Assembly (NCBI GenBank): GCA_036272735.1
Contig: DATAYF010000720.1
Coordinates: 1-12,268 of the forward strand
DNA: 12,268 bases
Direction: 5' to 3'
Source of the DNA: DATAYF01 sp036272735
GTDB taxonomy: Bacteria; Chloroflexota; Ktedonobacteria; Ktedonobacterales; Ktedonobacteraceae
Shown here in pieces: positions 1-6,878 of the stretch. The notes beneath the pieces were generated by a model, which saw nothing but the letters and a program-made list of their open reading frames with translations, did not search any database and was not told the origin of the DNA. Made by a program: the position numbers and the translations under genes. Position 1 is the stretch's first letter. Each line of letters opens with the position of its first letter.

Positions 1-1
1 A

Positions 2-52
2 TAGAGTATGAGGACAGGCAGCGCTTGCGGCGCTGCCTGTCCTCATACTCTA
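2..52 (-). terminator. Long hairpin terminator after the PDH operon
   Basis: A perfect 23-bp inverted repeat (2-24 pairing with 30-52) encloses a 5-nt loop. It lies 12 nt past the stop codon of the E2 gene, so it is well placed to end the three-gene operon on the minus strand. The window edge cuts off whatever follows on that strand, so a U-tract cannot be judged. Its stem is longer than that of a usual intrinsic terminator, and it could also serve a converging gene outside the window. Confidence 0.7.
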
Positions 53-64
53 GACTGTACTGAC

Positions 65-1357
65 TTAACTGAGCAGCAGGTAGACGTTTTGTAGCAGACG
101 CTTCACCTCTTGCAAGAAACGTGCCACAGTTGCACCGTAGATGATGCGATGATCGGCCGAGACGGTGACTTTCATGATATCGCGTAGGACGGGTTGACCA
201 TCCACGGGCACAAAGGTCTTACGCGTCGAGGCAACAGCCAGAATTGCCGCCTCCGGTGGATTAATCACCGGAATGAAATCCGAGACATCCATCATACCCA
301 GATTGGAGATCGAGAAGGTACCACCCTGGAAATCGGTCAAGACCAGCTTGCCAGCACGCGCTTTTTCAATCAATGCTTTCGATTCACGGGCAATCGTGCG
401 CAACCCCTTGCTATTGACATCGCGTAGCACTGGCACCAGCAAACCACCCGGTACATCAACAGCCATACCAATATTGATATGTTGGTGACGCAAGAACTGA
501 CTATCCACGTAGGAACTGTTGACTTCGGGGAACTTTTCCAGGGCCAGCGCGGCGGCGCGTACGATCATGTCGTTCACGCTAATCTTGACGCCCTCTTCGC
601 TCAGGGCCGCGTTGAGCTTCTGGCGCAGTTCAAGTGCCGCGGTCATATCAATTTCAGTACTGACATAGAAGTGCGGCACCGTTTGCTTCGACTCGGTTAA
701 GCGACGAGCAACGGTCTTCTGCATCTGCGTGAGCTTGACGACCTCAGAATCGGCGGGTTGCGCTCCGGTCGCCGTTATTTGTGGCGCTGGTGCCGTGGGT
801 TGAGCAGGCGTTGCCTGGCGCTGTTGGTCCAGGTAGTCCTCAATATCGTCGCGCACGATACGACCACCAGGGCCACTACCATTAATACTCGCCAGGTCGA
901 TGCTGTGCTCTTCAGCCATACGGCGAGCGAGCGGCGATACCTTGAGCGTACCGTTATGACGAGACGTTTCGCTATCGGGCGCGGGGGCAGCGGAGACGGT
1001 CGAGGTCTGCGCCGCCGTAGCCTGCGCTGGCGCTGCCTTCGCGCCAGCGCCAACCTCTTGTTTCACCTCAGGACGGGCCTCTTGCTTTGTGGCCGTTGGC
1101 TGCTGTTTCGCGGCAGCACCCGCACCAGAACCAATCGTAGCGATGACCTGCCCAATAGGGGCAGCCTCTCCTTCATGCACGCTGATCTGCTCTAAAACGC
1201 CGTTATCATACGCCTCAATTTCCATATTGGCCTTATCCGTCTCGACTTCGGCCAGAATATCACCACGTTTGACCTCATCACCCGGCTTTTTCAGCCAGCG
1301 CGTGATGGTGCCTTCCTCCATGGTATCGCTCAAGCGGGGCATGTTTACTTCGGGCAT
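65..1357 (-). CDS. pdhC: Dihydrolipoamide acetyltransferase, E2 core of pyruvate dehydrogenase
   Basis: Transfers the acetyl group from E1 through lipoyl-lysine to CoA, and forms the core of the cytoplasmic complex. The 430-residue protein shows the standard order: one lipoyl domain (about 1-77, with ETDKANME and lipoylated Lys42), an Ala/Pro/Gln-rich linker, a peripheral subunit-binding domain (about 139-176, VSPLARRMAEE to GRIVRDDIEDYL), a second Ala/Pro linker, and the acyltransferase domain (about 206-428). The catalytic motif, normally HRxxDG, reads HRIIYG at 403-408, so His403 is present but the usual Asp is Tyr. The start is the ATG at 1357, with AAGGAGGG upstream inside the end of the E1 beta gene, 5 nt after that gene stops. 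It is last in the operon. Position next to E1 genes of PDH type supports acetyl rather than 2-oxoglutarate or branched-chain specificity, but this is inferred. Confidence 0.93.
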   Translation of the reverse strand: MPEVNMPRLSDTMEEGTITRWLKKPGDEVKRGDILAEVETDKANMEIEAYDNGVLEQISVHEGEAAPIGQVIATIGSGAGAAAKQQPTATKQEARPEVKQEVGAGAKAAPAQATAAQTSTVSAAPAPDSETSRHNGTLKVSPLARRMAEEHSIDLASINGSGPGGRIVRDDIEDYLDQQRQATPAQPTAPAPQITATGAQPADSEVVKLTQMQKTVARRLTESKQTVPHFYVSTEIDMTAALELRQKLNAALSEEGVKISVNDMIVRAAALALEKFPEVNSSYVDSQFLRHQHINIGMAVDVPGGLLVPVLRDVNSKGLRTIARESKALIEKARAGKLVLTDFQGGTFSISNLGMMDVSDFIPVINPPEAAILAVASTRKTFVPVDGQPVLRDIMKVTVSADHRIIYGATVARFLQEVKRLLQNVYLLLS

Positions 1358-1362
1358 CGTCT

Positions 1363-2355
1363 CTAAGCCCTCCTTCGACGGGGTGCAAGCTCAAGTATCG
1401 TATCAGCCAATTGCTGCGGCCCAGCCAGGGCCGCCATCTCAAGCGGCTTCGAATAGGGTAGAGGAATTTCAGCACTGGCAACGCGTTTAATCGGCGCGTC
1501 CAGGTAGTCAAACGCCTCCTCCTGCAACATCGCGGCGACTTCCGCACCAATGCCGTATGAGCGCCAGTCGTACTCGAAGATCACCGCCCGGTTCGTCTTC
1601 TTCACCGACTGCACAAGCGTCTCCTTATCAAGAGGACGCAGCGAACGAATATCAACAACCTCGATATTCAAACCATGCTCTTTTTGCAGTTCCTCAGCCA
1701 CGCTCAGGGCCACCGAGGCCATCTGCGAGTAGCTAATGATCGTCAGGTCGGTTCCCTCTTTCATGACGTTGGCCTTGCCAAAGGGAATCGTGTAATCGCC
1801 ATCTGGAATCTCACCTTTCATATTATACAGGCCAAGGTTTTCCAGAAAAATAACCGGGTTGTTGTCACGAACAGCACTGCGTAACAACCCCTTTGCGTCG
1901 GCGGGCGTCGCGGGCGCAACCACTTTCAGACCAGGCACATGAGCAAACCAGACTTCCAGGTTCTGCGAATGCGTGGCTGCAAGCTGCTGACCGCCACCAC
2001 CCGGCGTACGAATAACCATCGGCACAGAGGTCTGCCCACCAAACATCGAATAGATCTTCGCCGCGTGGTTCACGATCTCGTCCATAGCCAGTAGAATAAA
2101 ATTAATGGTCATAATCTCAACGATAGGACGCAGGCCAAGCATAGCCGCGCCGGTCGCCATGCCCACAAATCCATTCTCGGCGATGGGCGTATCGACGATA
2201 CGGCGTGGCCCAAATTCTTTCAAGAGACCGGCGGTAATTTTGTAGGAACCCTCGAACGTCCCAATCTCTTCGCCTAGAAGAAACACATTCTCATCGCGCA
2301 ACAACTCCTCACGCAAGGTATCGTGCAGGGCCTGGCGATACGTTAACTCTGCCAT
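1363..2355 (-). CDS. pdhB: Pyruvate dehydrogenase E1 component, beta subunit
   Basis: Beta half of the alpha2-beta2 thiamine-diphosphate enzyme that decarboxylates pyruvate and acetylates the lipoyl group of E2. At 330 residues it is close to the usual length of about 325. It carries the expected transketolase-type pyrimidine-binding region near the N terminus (LLGEEIGTFEGSYKIT, then DTPIAENGFVGMATGAA with the ThDP-activating Glu60), the IRTPGGGG stretch, and a C-terminal transketolase domain (ISYSQMA, VVDIRSLRPLDKETL). The ATG at 2355 lies 2 nt after the alpha-subunit stop. Its AGGAGA ribosome site (2365-2370) is inside the end of the alpha gene, so translation is probably coupled. Acetoin or branched-chain 2-oxoacid dehydrogenase beta subunits are close relatives, and sequence reading alone cannot exclude them fully. 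Confidence 0.92.
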   Translation of the reverse strand: MAELTYRQALHDTLREELLRDENVFLLGEEIGTFEGSYKITAGLLKEFGPRRIVDTPIAENGFVGMATGAAMLGLRPIVEIMTINFILLAMDEIVNHAAKIYSMFGGQTSVPMVIRTPGGGGQQLAATHSQNLEVWFAHVPGLKVVAPATPADAKGLLRSAVRDNNPVIFLENLGLYNMKGEIPDGDYTIPFGKANVMKEGTDLTIISYSQMASVALSVAEELQKEHGLNIEVVDIRSLRPLDKETLVQSVKKTNRAVIFEYDWRSYGIGAEVAAMLQEEAFDYLDAPIKRVASAEIPLPYSKPLEMAALAGPQQLADTILELAPRRRRA

Positions 2356-2357
2356 GA

Positions 2358-3431
2358 CTACTTGTCTCCTGTCGTAAAATCGTCGGGCGCGTAGGTATAA
2401 TCGAAAAGCCTATCGACAGAGGGGAAAGGACTGGCCTCTGCAAACTCCACCGCTTCATCAATCTCTTGCTCAACGCGCTCCTCAATCTCTTTATGCCCCT
2501 GCTCATCCATTATGCCTGCATCCTTCAGGCGTAACGCGAACTTCGCAATCGGATCATTTTGGGCACGCTCGCGCTTCACCATACCTTGATCACGGTATCG
2601 ATCAGGATCGACAACCGAGTGACCACGGAAACGGTAGCTGACGGCTTCGATCAAGCTCGGCTCCTGCTGCTCACGAGCAAGCGCGACAGCACGGTTCATT
2701 GCATCGCGCACCGCCAGCACATCGGTCCCGTCAACCCGTTCGCTCCGTATATCAAAGGTCCAGGCTTTGCGATAGAGATCACCGATGGCGGAGCCTTTAT
2801 CGGCTTGCATAGCCATACCAAGGCCATTATTGATGATAACGTAGACAATTGGCAGATGATAAATTTTCGCCAGGTTCAGCGACTCGTAAAATGGACCACC
2901 ATTGGTAGTACCATCACCCATCAGGCAGGCCACGACTTCGTGCGAACCACGATACGCCACGGCGAAGGCCGCGCCGGTTGCCAGCGGAACCTGTCCACCA
3001 ACGATACCATACCCACCCATGAAGTGGCGTTTGGCATCAAAAAGGTGCATAGAACCACCAAGCCCATGTGAACATCCGTCCTCTTTACCAAAAAGTTCGG
3101 ACATCACGATCTTGGGAGCAATGCCACGCGCGATAGCATAGCCATGTTCACGATAATTCGCGTAAATGTAGTCCTGTGGCCCCAGCGCCTCATTAAAACC
3201 TACCACCGTGGCTTCTTCGCCAAGGTTCAAATGACAATAGCCACCGATGCGCGCCTTTGTGTACATCTCTGCGGCTTTTTCTTCAAAATGGCGGATTAGC
3301 ACCATTCGATAGAAATAATCGATCAGAACGTCCTTGTCCTCTTGCTCTAATAGTGCAACAACACCCGTTGGAGTGGTAGCGGCATCGTCTGCTTTCGGGC
3401 GTGTTGACCGCTTCTGCTGCTCTGTACTCAT
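2358..3431 (-). CDS. pdhA: Pyruvate dehydrogenase E1 component, alpha subunit
   Basis: Alpha half of the thiamine-diphosphate pyruvate dehydrogenase, first gene of the operon. The chosen product has 357 residues. The ThDP/Mg motif runs from GDGTTNGG (172-179) to the NN pair at 201-202. The ordered loop RGHSVVDPDRYR (269-280) is the segment that is phosphorylated in eukaryotic relatives. YANYREHGYAIARG and GGSMHLFD are further family blocks. The frame stays open 25 codons further upstream to an ATG at 3506, but the ATG at 3431 is preferred because AGGAG lies 5 nt before it and the extra residues (Arg/Lys-rich) do not resemble the family. The first 25 or so residues of the chosen form are polar and probably disordered. 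No E3 gene follows the operon inside the window, so the complex must use an E3 encoded elsewhere. Confidence 0.92.
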   Translation of the reverse strand: MSTEQQKRSTRPKADDAATTPTGVVALLEQEDKDVLIDYFYRMVLIRHFEEKAAEMYTKARIGGYCHLNLGEEATVVGFNEALGPQDYIYANYREHGYAIARGIAPKIVMSELFGKEDGCSHGLGGSMHLFDAKRHFMGGYGIVGGQVPLATGAAFAVAYRGSHEVVACLMGDGTTNGGPFYESLNLAKIYHLPIVYVIINNGLGMAMQADKGSAIGDLYRKAWTFDIRSERVDGTDVLAVRDAMNRAVALAREQQEPSLIEAVSYRFRGHSVVDPDRYRDQGMVKRERAQNDPIAKFALRLKDAGIMDEQGHKEIEERVEQEIDEAVEFAEASPFPSVDRLFDYTYAPDDFTTGDK

Positions 3432-3879
3432 GACATCTCCTGGTCTTTTTCTTCGTCTGTTCGTGAGGAAATACTTAGTATTAAAGAATGCGATTCGCCC
3501 ATTCATTTTTCGGTTGCGTTTCGCGCTTTTACCCTGGTCTTTATACCTACTCAGTCTATCAGTTTTTGGGGAATTTGACTACTACCGGATTATTACCGGC
3601 GACGCGCCATCTCGGTTCTCTGCTCCATTGCAAGAGCCTTCAATTGTTATAATAGTCAAATATACAAAGGAATTGCAACTAGATCGACAAAGGCACTATC
3701 GAGGCCACATGCACCGACCAAAAACGTTCGCCCTCTTTTTTTACAACGTGCAAACAGCCAATTTGTTTCATAGCAACGCAAACAATGCATACAAACAAAC
3801 ATTTTTGCGTTATGATAAAAGACAAGGCATGATGGTACATCCATCTCTTCACATCACCTGGCAAGGGAAAAGGAAAACT
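3432..3879. other. Divergent intergenic region between PDH operon and lipoprotein gene
   Basis: These 448 nt are AT-richer than the flanking genes and hold no convincing gene. The plus-strand frame of the lipoprotein stays open through here, but it has no start with a good ribosome site and overlaps the divergent PDH gene. On the plus strand there are two -10-like hexamers, TATAAT at 3648-3653 and TATGAT at 3811-3816. An 8-bp inverted repeat, AACGCAAA (3775-3782) and TTTGCGTT (3804-3811), touches the second one. On the minus strand a TATAAA (3540-3545) is a weak candidate -10 for the PDH operon, about 110 nt before its start, without a good -35 box. Confidence 0.6.
3648..3816 (+). promoter_or_regulatory. 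Candidate promoter elements for the lipoprotein gene
   Basis: Two -10-like hexamers face the lipoprotein gene: a perfect TATAAT at 3648-3653 and TATGAT at 3811-3816. The second would give a leader of nearly 60 nt before the ATG at 3880. Neither has a convincing -35 at 17 bp (CCATTG and CATACA respectively). The inverted repeat AACGCAAA/TTTGCGTT (3775-3811) ends at the TATGAT and could be an operator. All of this is pattern-based inference. Confidence 0.35.
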
Positions 3880-5373
3880 ATGATACCGCACTCTATTTTG
3901 TCAGCGCTAGAAATGTTCTATAGACAACCACAAACGAGGGCGTGGAAGCATACGCGCCCCGCGCAACGTATTTACATGGGGCTAAGCCTCTGCATCTTGC
4001 TCGCCGTGCTTGCGGGCTGCGCAAGCAGTGGCACCACTTCAACAAGCCATCCGCTAGATACCAGTCCCAAAGCCCTTCCAACCAACGTCGCAGGCTCTGC
4101 CACGGTGCCAACCGTCAAAAGTACCGATTGGATCACTTATCACCGCGATAATACGCGTACGGGATACGTTGCAAACACACCCAATCCACAACAATTAGCA
4201 CGCGCCTGGGATGCTCAACTGGATGCTAGCGTGTATGGTGAACCACTGGTGGTAAACGGCAATGTGATCGTGGCAACCGAAGCAGACTCGCTCTATTCGC
4301 TCTCCGCCAGCACCGGCAAGGTGCTGTGGCATACCCAGGTGGGCAATCCGCAGGACCAGACCAAACTACCATGCGGCGACATCAACCCATTGGGCATTAC
4401 CAGCACGCCAGCCTACGATAGCAAAACAGGCTTAATCTTTACCGTCGCCGAGATCGCTGGTCCCGCACACCTGCTGATTGGACTCGACGCACAAACAGGG
4501 CAGGTTAAGGTACGACGCTCGGCCGATCCCAATGGCATCGACCCCACACCATACCAGCAACGTAGCGCGTTACTGGTCGCCAACGGCTATGTCTACTGGG
4601 CACTTGGCGGATTGGCCGGTGACTGTGGTAACTATAAAGGCACCGTTATCGCGTCGCGCACCAACGGGCAGGGACCACTACTCAGCTATACTGTACCAAC
4701 GCAGCGCGAGGCCGGTATCTGGTCAACGCCTGGGCCTGTAGCTGACGCTCAGGGAAAAATCTTCGTCTCCGTTGGCAATGGTGCCGCAACGCAAGGCACC
4801 TGGGATAAAAGCGATTCGATCCTCCGTCTCTCGCCCACCCTACAACTAGAAGATAGCTTCGCTCCTGCACAGTGGCAGACCGACAACTCTCGCGACTTTG
4901 ATCTAGGCTCACTCGGACCGGTCCAATTATCCAACGGCATCATTTTCGCTGCCGGCAAATCGAGCCAGGGCTACACGATGCACGCAAACGCACTGGGTGG
5001 CATCGGCGGACAACTCCACAAGGCCGCTGTATGCCAAGGTCTGGCAATGGGCGGCGCAGCGACCATGGCAACCACCGTTATTGTACCATGCACGGGAGGA
5101 TTGCAGCAAATTCAGGTCGGCAACGATGGCAGTATGAAGCTGGGTTGGCACGCCCAACAAGCCGTTCATATGTCGCCAATCATTGGCGGCCAGACCGTCT
5201 ACAGTCTCGATGACCAGGGAACATTGTACGCGCTCGATCTCGCAACCGGCAAAGTGCGTACGCAATTAGCCCTCAATATCACAGCAATTCCCCATTTTGA
5301 GACACCCACCCTGTCGGGGAACCACATCTTCGTCGGCACCGATACAGGCATCATCGCCGTCAAGCTTTCCTAG
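3880..5373 (+). CDS. Lipoprotein with PQQ-like beta-propeller repeats
   Basis: A 497-residue protein predicted to be anchored on the outer face of the cytoplasmic membrane. A basic N-region leads into a hydrophobic stretch (about 33-46) and a lipobox LAGC with Cys47, followed by a Ser/Thr/Pro-rich spacer to about residue 80. The rest has PQQ/WD-like blades: DSLYSLSASTGKVLWHTQVG near 136-155, HLLIGLDAQTGQVKV near 197-211, and GTLYALDLATGKVRTQLAL near 447-465, each with the LxAxTGxV signature. The family includes quinoprotein dehydrogenases and non-enzymatic BamB-like scaffolds. I see nothing proving that PQQ is bound. The start at 3880 is chosen for the AAAAGGAAAA just upstream. An ATG at 3976 would give a more typical short signal peptide but has no ribosome site. 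It converges on the amidase gene. Function beyond an envelope beta-propeller is unknown. Confidence 0.85.
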   Translation: MIPHSILSALEMFYRQPQTRAWKHTRPAQRIYMGLSLCILLAVLAGCASSGTTSTSHPLDTSPKALPTNVAGSATVPTVKSTDWITYHRDNTRTGYVANTPNPQQLARAWDAQLDASVYGEPLVVNGNVIVATEADSLYSLSASTGKVLWHTQVGNPQDQTKLPCGDINPLGITSTPAYDSKTGLIFTVAEIAGPAHLLIGLDAQTGQVKVRRSADPNGIDPTPYQQRSALLVANGYVYWALGGLAGDCGNYKGTVIASRTNGQGPLLSYTVPTQREAGIWSTPGPVADAQGKIFVSVGNGAATQGTWDKSDSILRLSPTLQLEDSFAPAQWQTDNSRDFDLGSLGPVQLSNGIIFAAGKSSQGYTMHANALGGIGGQLHKAAVCQGLAMGGAATMATTVIVPCTGGLQQIQVGNDGSMKLGWHAQQAVHMSPIIGGQTVYSLDDQGTLYALDLATGKVRTQLALNITAIPHFETPTLSGNHIFVGTDTGIIAVKLS

Positions 5374-5398
5374 AGAAAACGACCCAGGTTTTTTTGTG

Positions 5399-5450
5399 AA
5401 AGCAATAGCAAAGCGACCTCCCACGTGGTAGGTCGCTTTGCTATTGCTTT
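5399..5450. terminator. Bidirectional hairpin between convergent genes
   Basis: A perfect 21-bp inverted repeat (5399-5419 with 5430-5450) encloses a 10-nt loop that itself contains the palindrome CCACGTGG. It lies 25 nt after the lipoprotein stop and 3 nt from the amidase stop, so it can terminate both. Neither strand has a U-tract directly after the stem. A run of seven T lies before the stem on the plus strand (5389-5395). Confidence 0.75.
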
Positions 5451-5453
5451 GTT

Positions 5454-6719
5454 CTAAGACCCACTAAACAAACGTTTGATCGGGGAAAGCACGTCACGCT
5501 TTACCGCATTCACGACCATCTGCGAAACCGGAATCGGCTGTTGAGGAAATGGCTGGGTAGTTGGTGATGGCGTTTGTGGAGCCGGAGCCGGAGCCGGGGT
5601 TGCTGCCGCCGCGGGGGTAGGAGCAGGCACCATAGGGGCTGCTGCTGCGGGAGCGGGAGTAGGCACCATAGAGGTCGCTGCTGCTATGGGAGTGGCAGAG
5701 ATGATAGGAGTGATAGCAGGCGCGGAGGGAGCGACAGGTTGCTTCTGTAACGCCGCCAGTTCCGCCTCCAATTGCGCAATACGCGGATCTTCCCCCGGAC
5801 CACTATCGATGTGTGATGGATAGCAGGGTCCAGGTAAGCCAGGCACGCTATCGACCTCTTTCATCGGATCAAAGAGAATGACGCCGCGCTCAAAACGTTG
5901 GGTAGTCGCCTGCTTTGTGTTGGGAACACGTTCTTCGTGAGCAAGCGGCAGACCATACTGAGAAAAGCCGTTGAGTGCAATGTTGGTGCAGGTACGATAA
6001 TATTTGAGGATATCCCCACCAATAAAGTGATTATTGTTGTGATTGCTGGTATCAGGCAATTTGAGATACCAACGTTGCTCTTGCGTATCTTCGACAAAGT
6101 AGTTCGCGACCTGTTGAATATTTAGCACCACCTGCTCCTCTCCTCCGCCTTGACCTAAAAAGGCAAACAATTCATCCCAGGGATACGGCCCTGGGCAACG
6201 CGCACGATTTACGGGATCAATAGCATAGTGCCCGGTAATACCGCCGTGGGCATCTGCCTTGCGCATCGGAATAGCATGACGCTGACAAATGTGCGCGACC
6301 AGGGTAAAACTCGCCTGTTTCTGAGCATCGGTGAGTTGGGTGGAGTTATCGGTTGCTGACTTCACATGCTCGATAGCCACGGTTAGCAAATTTGGATTGA
6401 CTCCACTGTTCCACCACGAGTCGTGAAAACCATTGCCAACACCATTACCAGCAACGCCGCTCGCACCCGTGATGACCCCGTTGCTCCATGCGCCATCGCT
6501 CTCGTTCACACACTGCACCACCTCGCCTTGCAGGCCCACGACGTAGTGAGCAGACACAGGATTGCTGCCGCCCTCGGTAGACTTAAAGTAGTCGCCAATT
6601 CCTACCGCGCTCGTCCCGCCCGCCGTTCCATGCAGCACAATATAGCGTGGCTTGTTACCATCTCTGTTGGGGAAGTAGTTTCCATCTGGAATCCATGTAG
6701 CACCATGTTCGTCTGGCAT
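5454..6719 (-). CDS. N-acetylmuramoyl-L-alanine amidase (Amidase_2 type) with Pro/Ala-rich tail
   Basis: A 421-residue cell-wall hydrolase predicted to cut the bond between N-acetylmuramic acid and L-Ala of peptidoglycan. The N-terminal domain (about 1-185) matches the PGRP/T7-lysozyme/AmpD-like zinc amidases: His30 in VLHGTAGG, His164 in GITGHYAID and Cys175 in RARCPGPYPWDEL are the expected zinc ligands. A middle segment (about 200-290, with GFSQYGLPLAHEE and TQRFERGVILFDP) looks like the FERA-type domain common in Chloroflexota wall hydrolases. Then come a short coiled coil (RIAQLEAELAALQKQ, 313-327), a Pro/Ala tail with 12-residue repeats (351-374), and a basic C-terminal helix. No signal peptide is visible, so export must use another route or follow lysis; a phage-type endolysin origin is possible. 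The start is supported by AAGGAGGAG at 6723-6731 and its own promoter. Confidence 0.88.
   Translation of the reverse strand: MPDEHGATWIPDGNYFPNRDGNKPRYIVLHGTAGGTSAVGIGDYFKSTEGGSNPVSAHYVVGLQGEVVQCVNESDGAWSNGVITGASGVAGNGVGNGFHDSWWNSGVNPNLLTVAIEHVKSATDNSTQLTDAQKQASFTLVAHICQRHAIPMRKADAHGGITGHYAIDPVNRARCPGPYPWDELFAFLGQGGGEEQVVLNIQQVANYFVEDTQEQRWYLKLPDTSNHNNNHFIGGDILKYYRTCTNIALNGFSQYGLPLAHEERVPNTKQATTQRFERGVILFDPMKEVDSVPGLPGPCYPSHIDSGPGEDPRIAQLEAELAALQKQPVAPSAPAITPIISATPIAAATSMVPTPAPAAAAPMVPAPTPAAAATPAPAPAPQTPSPTTQPFPQQPIPVSQMVVNAVKRDVLSPIKRLFSGS
5598..5669 (-). repeat. Two 36-nt in-frame tandem repeats in the amidase tail
   Basis: Two adjacent 36-nt units encode MVPTPAPAAAAP and MVPAPTPAAAAT (residues 351-374). 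A more degenerate copy precedes them (ISATPIAAATS). The unit is in frame, so copy-number change would alter linker length without breaking the gene. Confidence 0.7.
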
Positions 6720-6722
6720 CGT

Positions 6723-6780
6723 CTCCTCCTTCTACATATCCACCTCCCTTTATTATAGCAGGTAACTTTTTAAATTTCAA
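6723..6780 (-). promoter_or_regulatory. Promoter and ribosome site of the amidase gene
   Basis: On the minus strand TTGAAA (6775-6780) and a perfect TATAAT (6752-6757) are separated by exactly 17 bp, a near-consensus housekeeping sigma promoter. The predicted transcript would start close to 6745, giving a leader of about 25 nt that contains a strong AAGGAGGAG (6723-6731) 3 nt before the ATG. It is the best promoter in the window and shows the amidase is transcribed independently of the upstream glycosidase. Confidence 0.8.
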
Positions 6781-6786
6781 GTTGCC

Positions 6787-6848
6787 TGTATATACTGTGA
6801 CGCACTTGGAGGACGTTAGGGTCCTCCAAGTGCGCCACAGTATATACA
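6787..6848 (-). terminator. 28-bp hairpin terminator after the glycoside hydrolase gene
   Basis: Arms 6787-6814 and 6821-6848 pair over 28 positions with a single A-C mismatch and a 6-nt loop. The hairpin lies between the GH2 stop (6867) and the amidase -35 box (6780), only 6 bp from the latter. It is therefore likely to stop GH2 transcripts before the amidase promoter. No U-tract follows on either strand. Confidence 0.65.
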
Positions 6849-6878
6849 CGTAAGCGCTACAACGCTCTAGCGCTTACG
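6849..6878 (-). repeat. Second hairpin overlapping the GH2 stop codon
   Basis: CGTAAGCGCT (6849-6858) pairs with AGCGCTTACG (6869-6878) over 10 bp with a 10-nt loop. The distal arm contains the last codons of the GH2 gene and the TAG stop at 6867-6869 straddles loop and arm. It abuts the 28-bp hairpin, giving two stem-loops in tandem at the end of the transcript. Confidence 0.6.

Noticed and set aside
758..1195. A 145-codon plus-strand frame opposite the E2 linker
   Set aside because: It is an antisense shadow of the Ala/Pro-rich linker with Arg-rich low-complexity content and no ribosome site.
2559..3071. A 170-codon plus-strand frame opposite the PDH alpha gene
   Set aside because: Antisense to a highly conserved coding sequence, with no recognisable domain.
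3432..3506. A 25-residue extension of the PDH alpha subunit to an ATG at 3506
   Set aside because: The ATG at 3431 has AGGAG at proper spacing, and the extra residues do not resemble the family.
3334..3879. A 182-codon N-terminal extension of the lipoprotein frame
   Set aside because: It overlaps the divergent PDH alpha gene, has no ribosome site, and would bury the signal peptide and lipobox far inside the protein.
5454..6719. A prophage remnant around the amidase
   Set aside because: No holin, tail, integrase or attachment-site repeats are visible, and the neighbours are metabolic genes.
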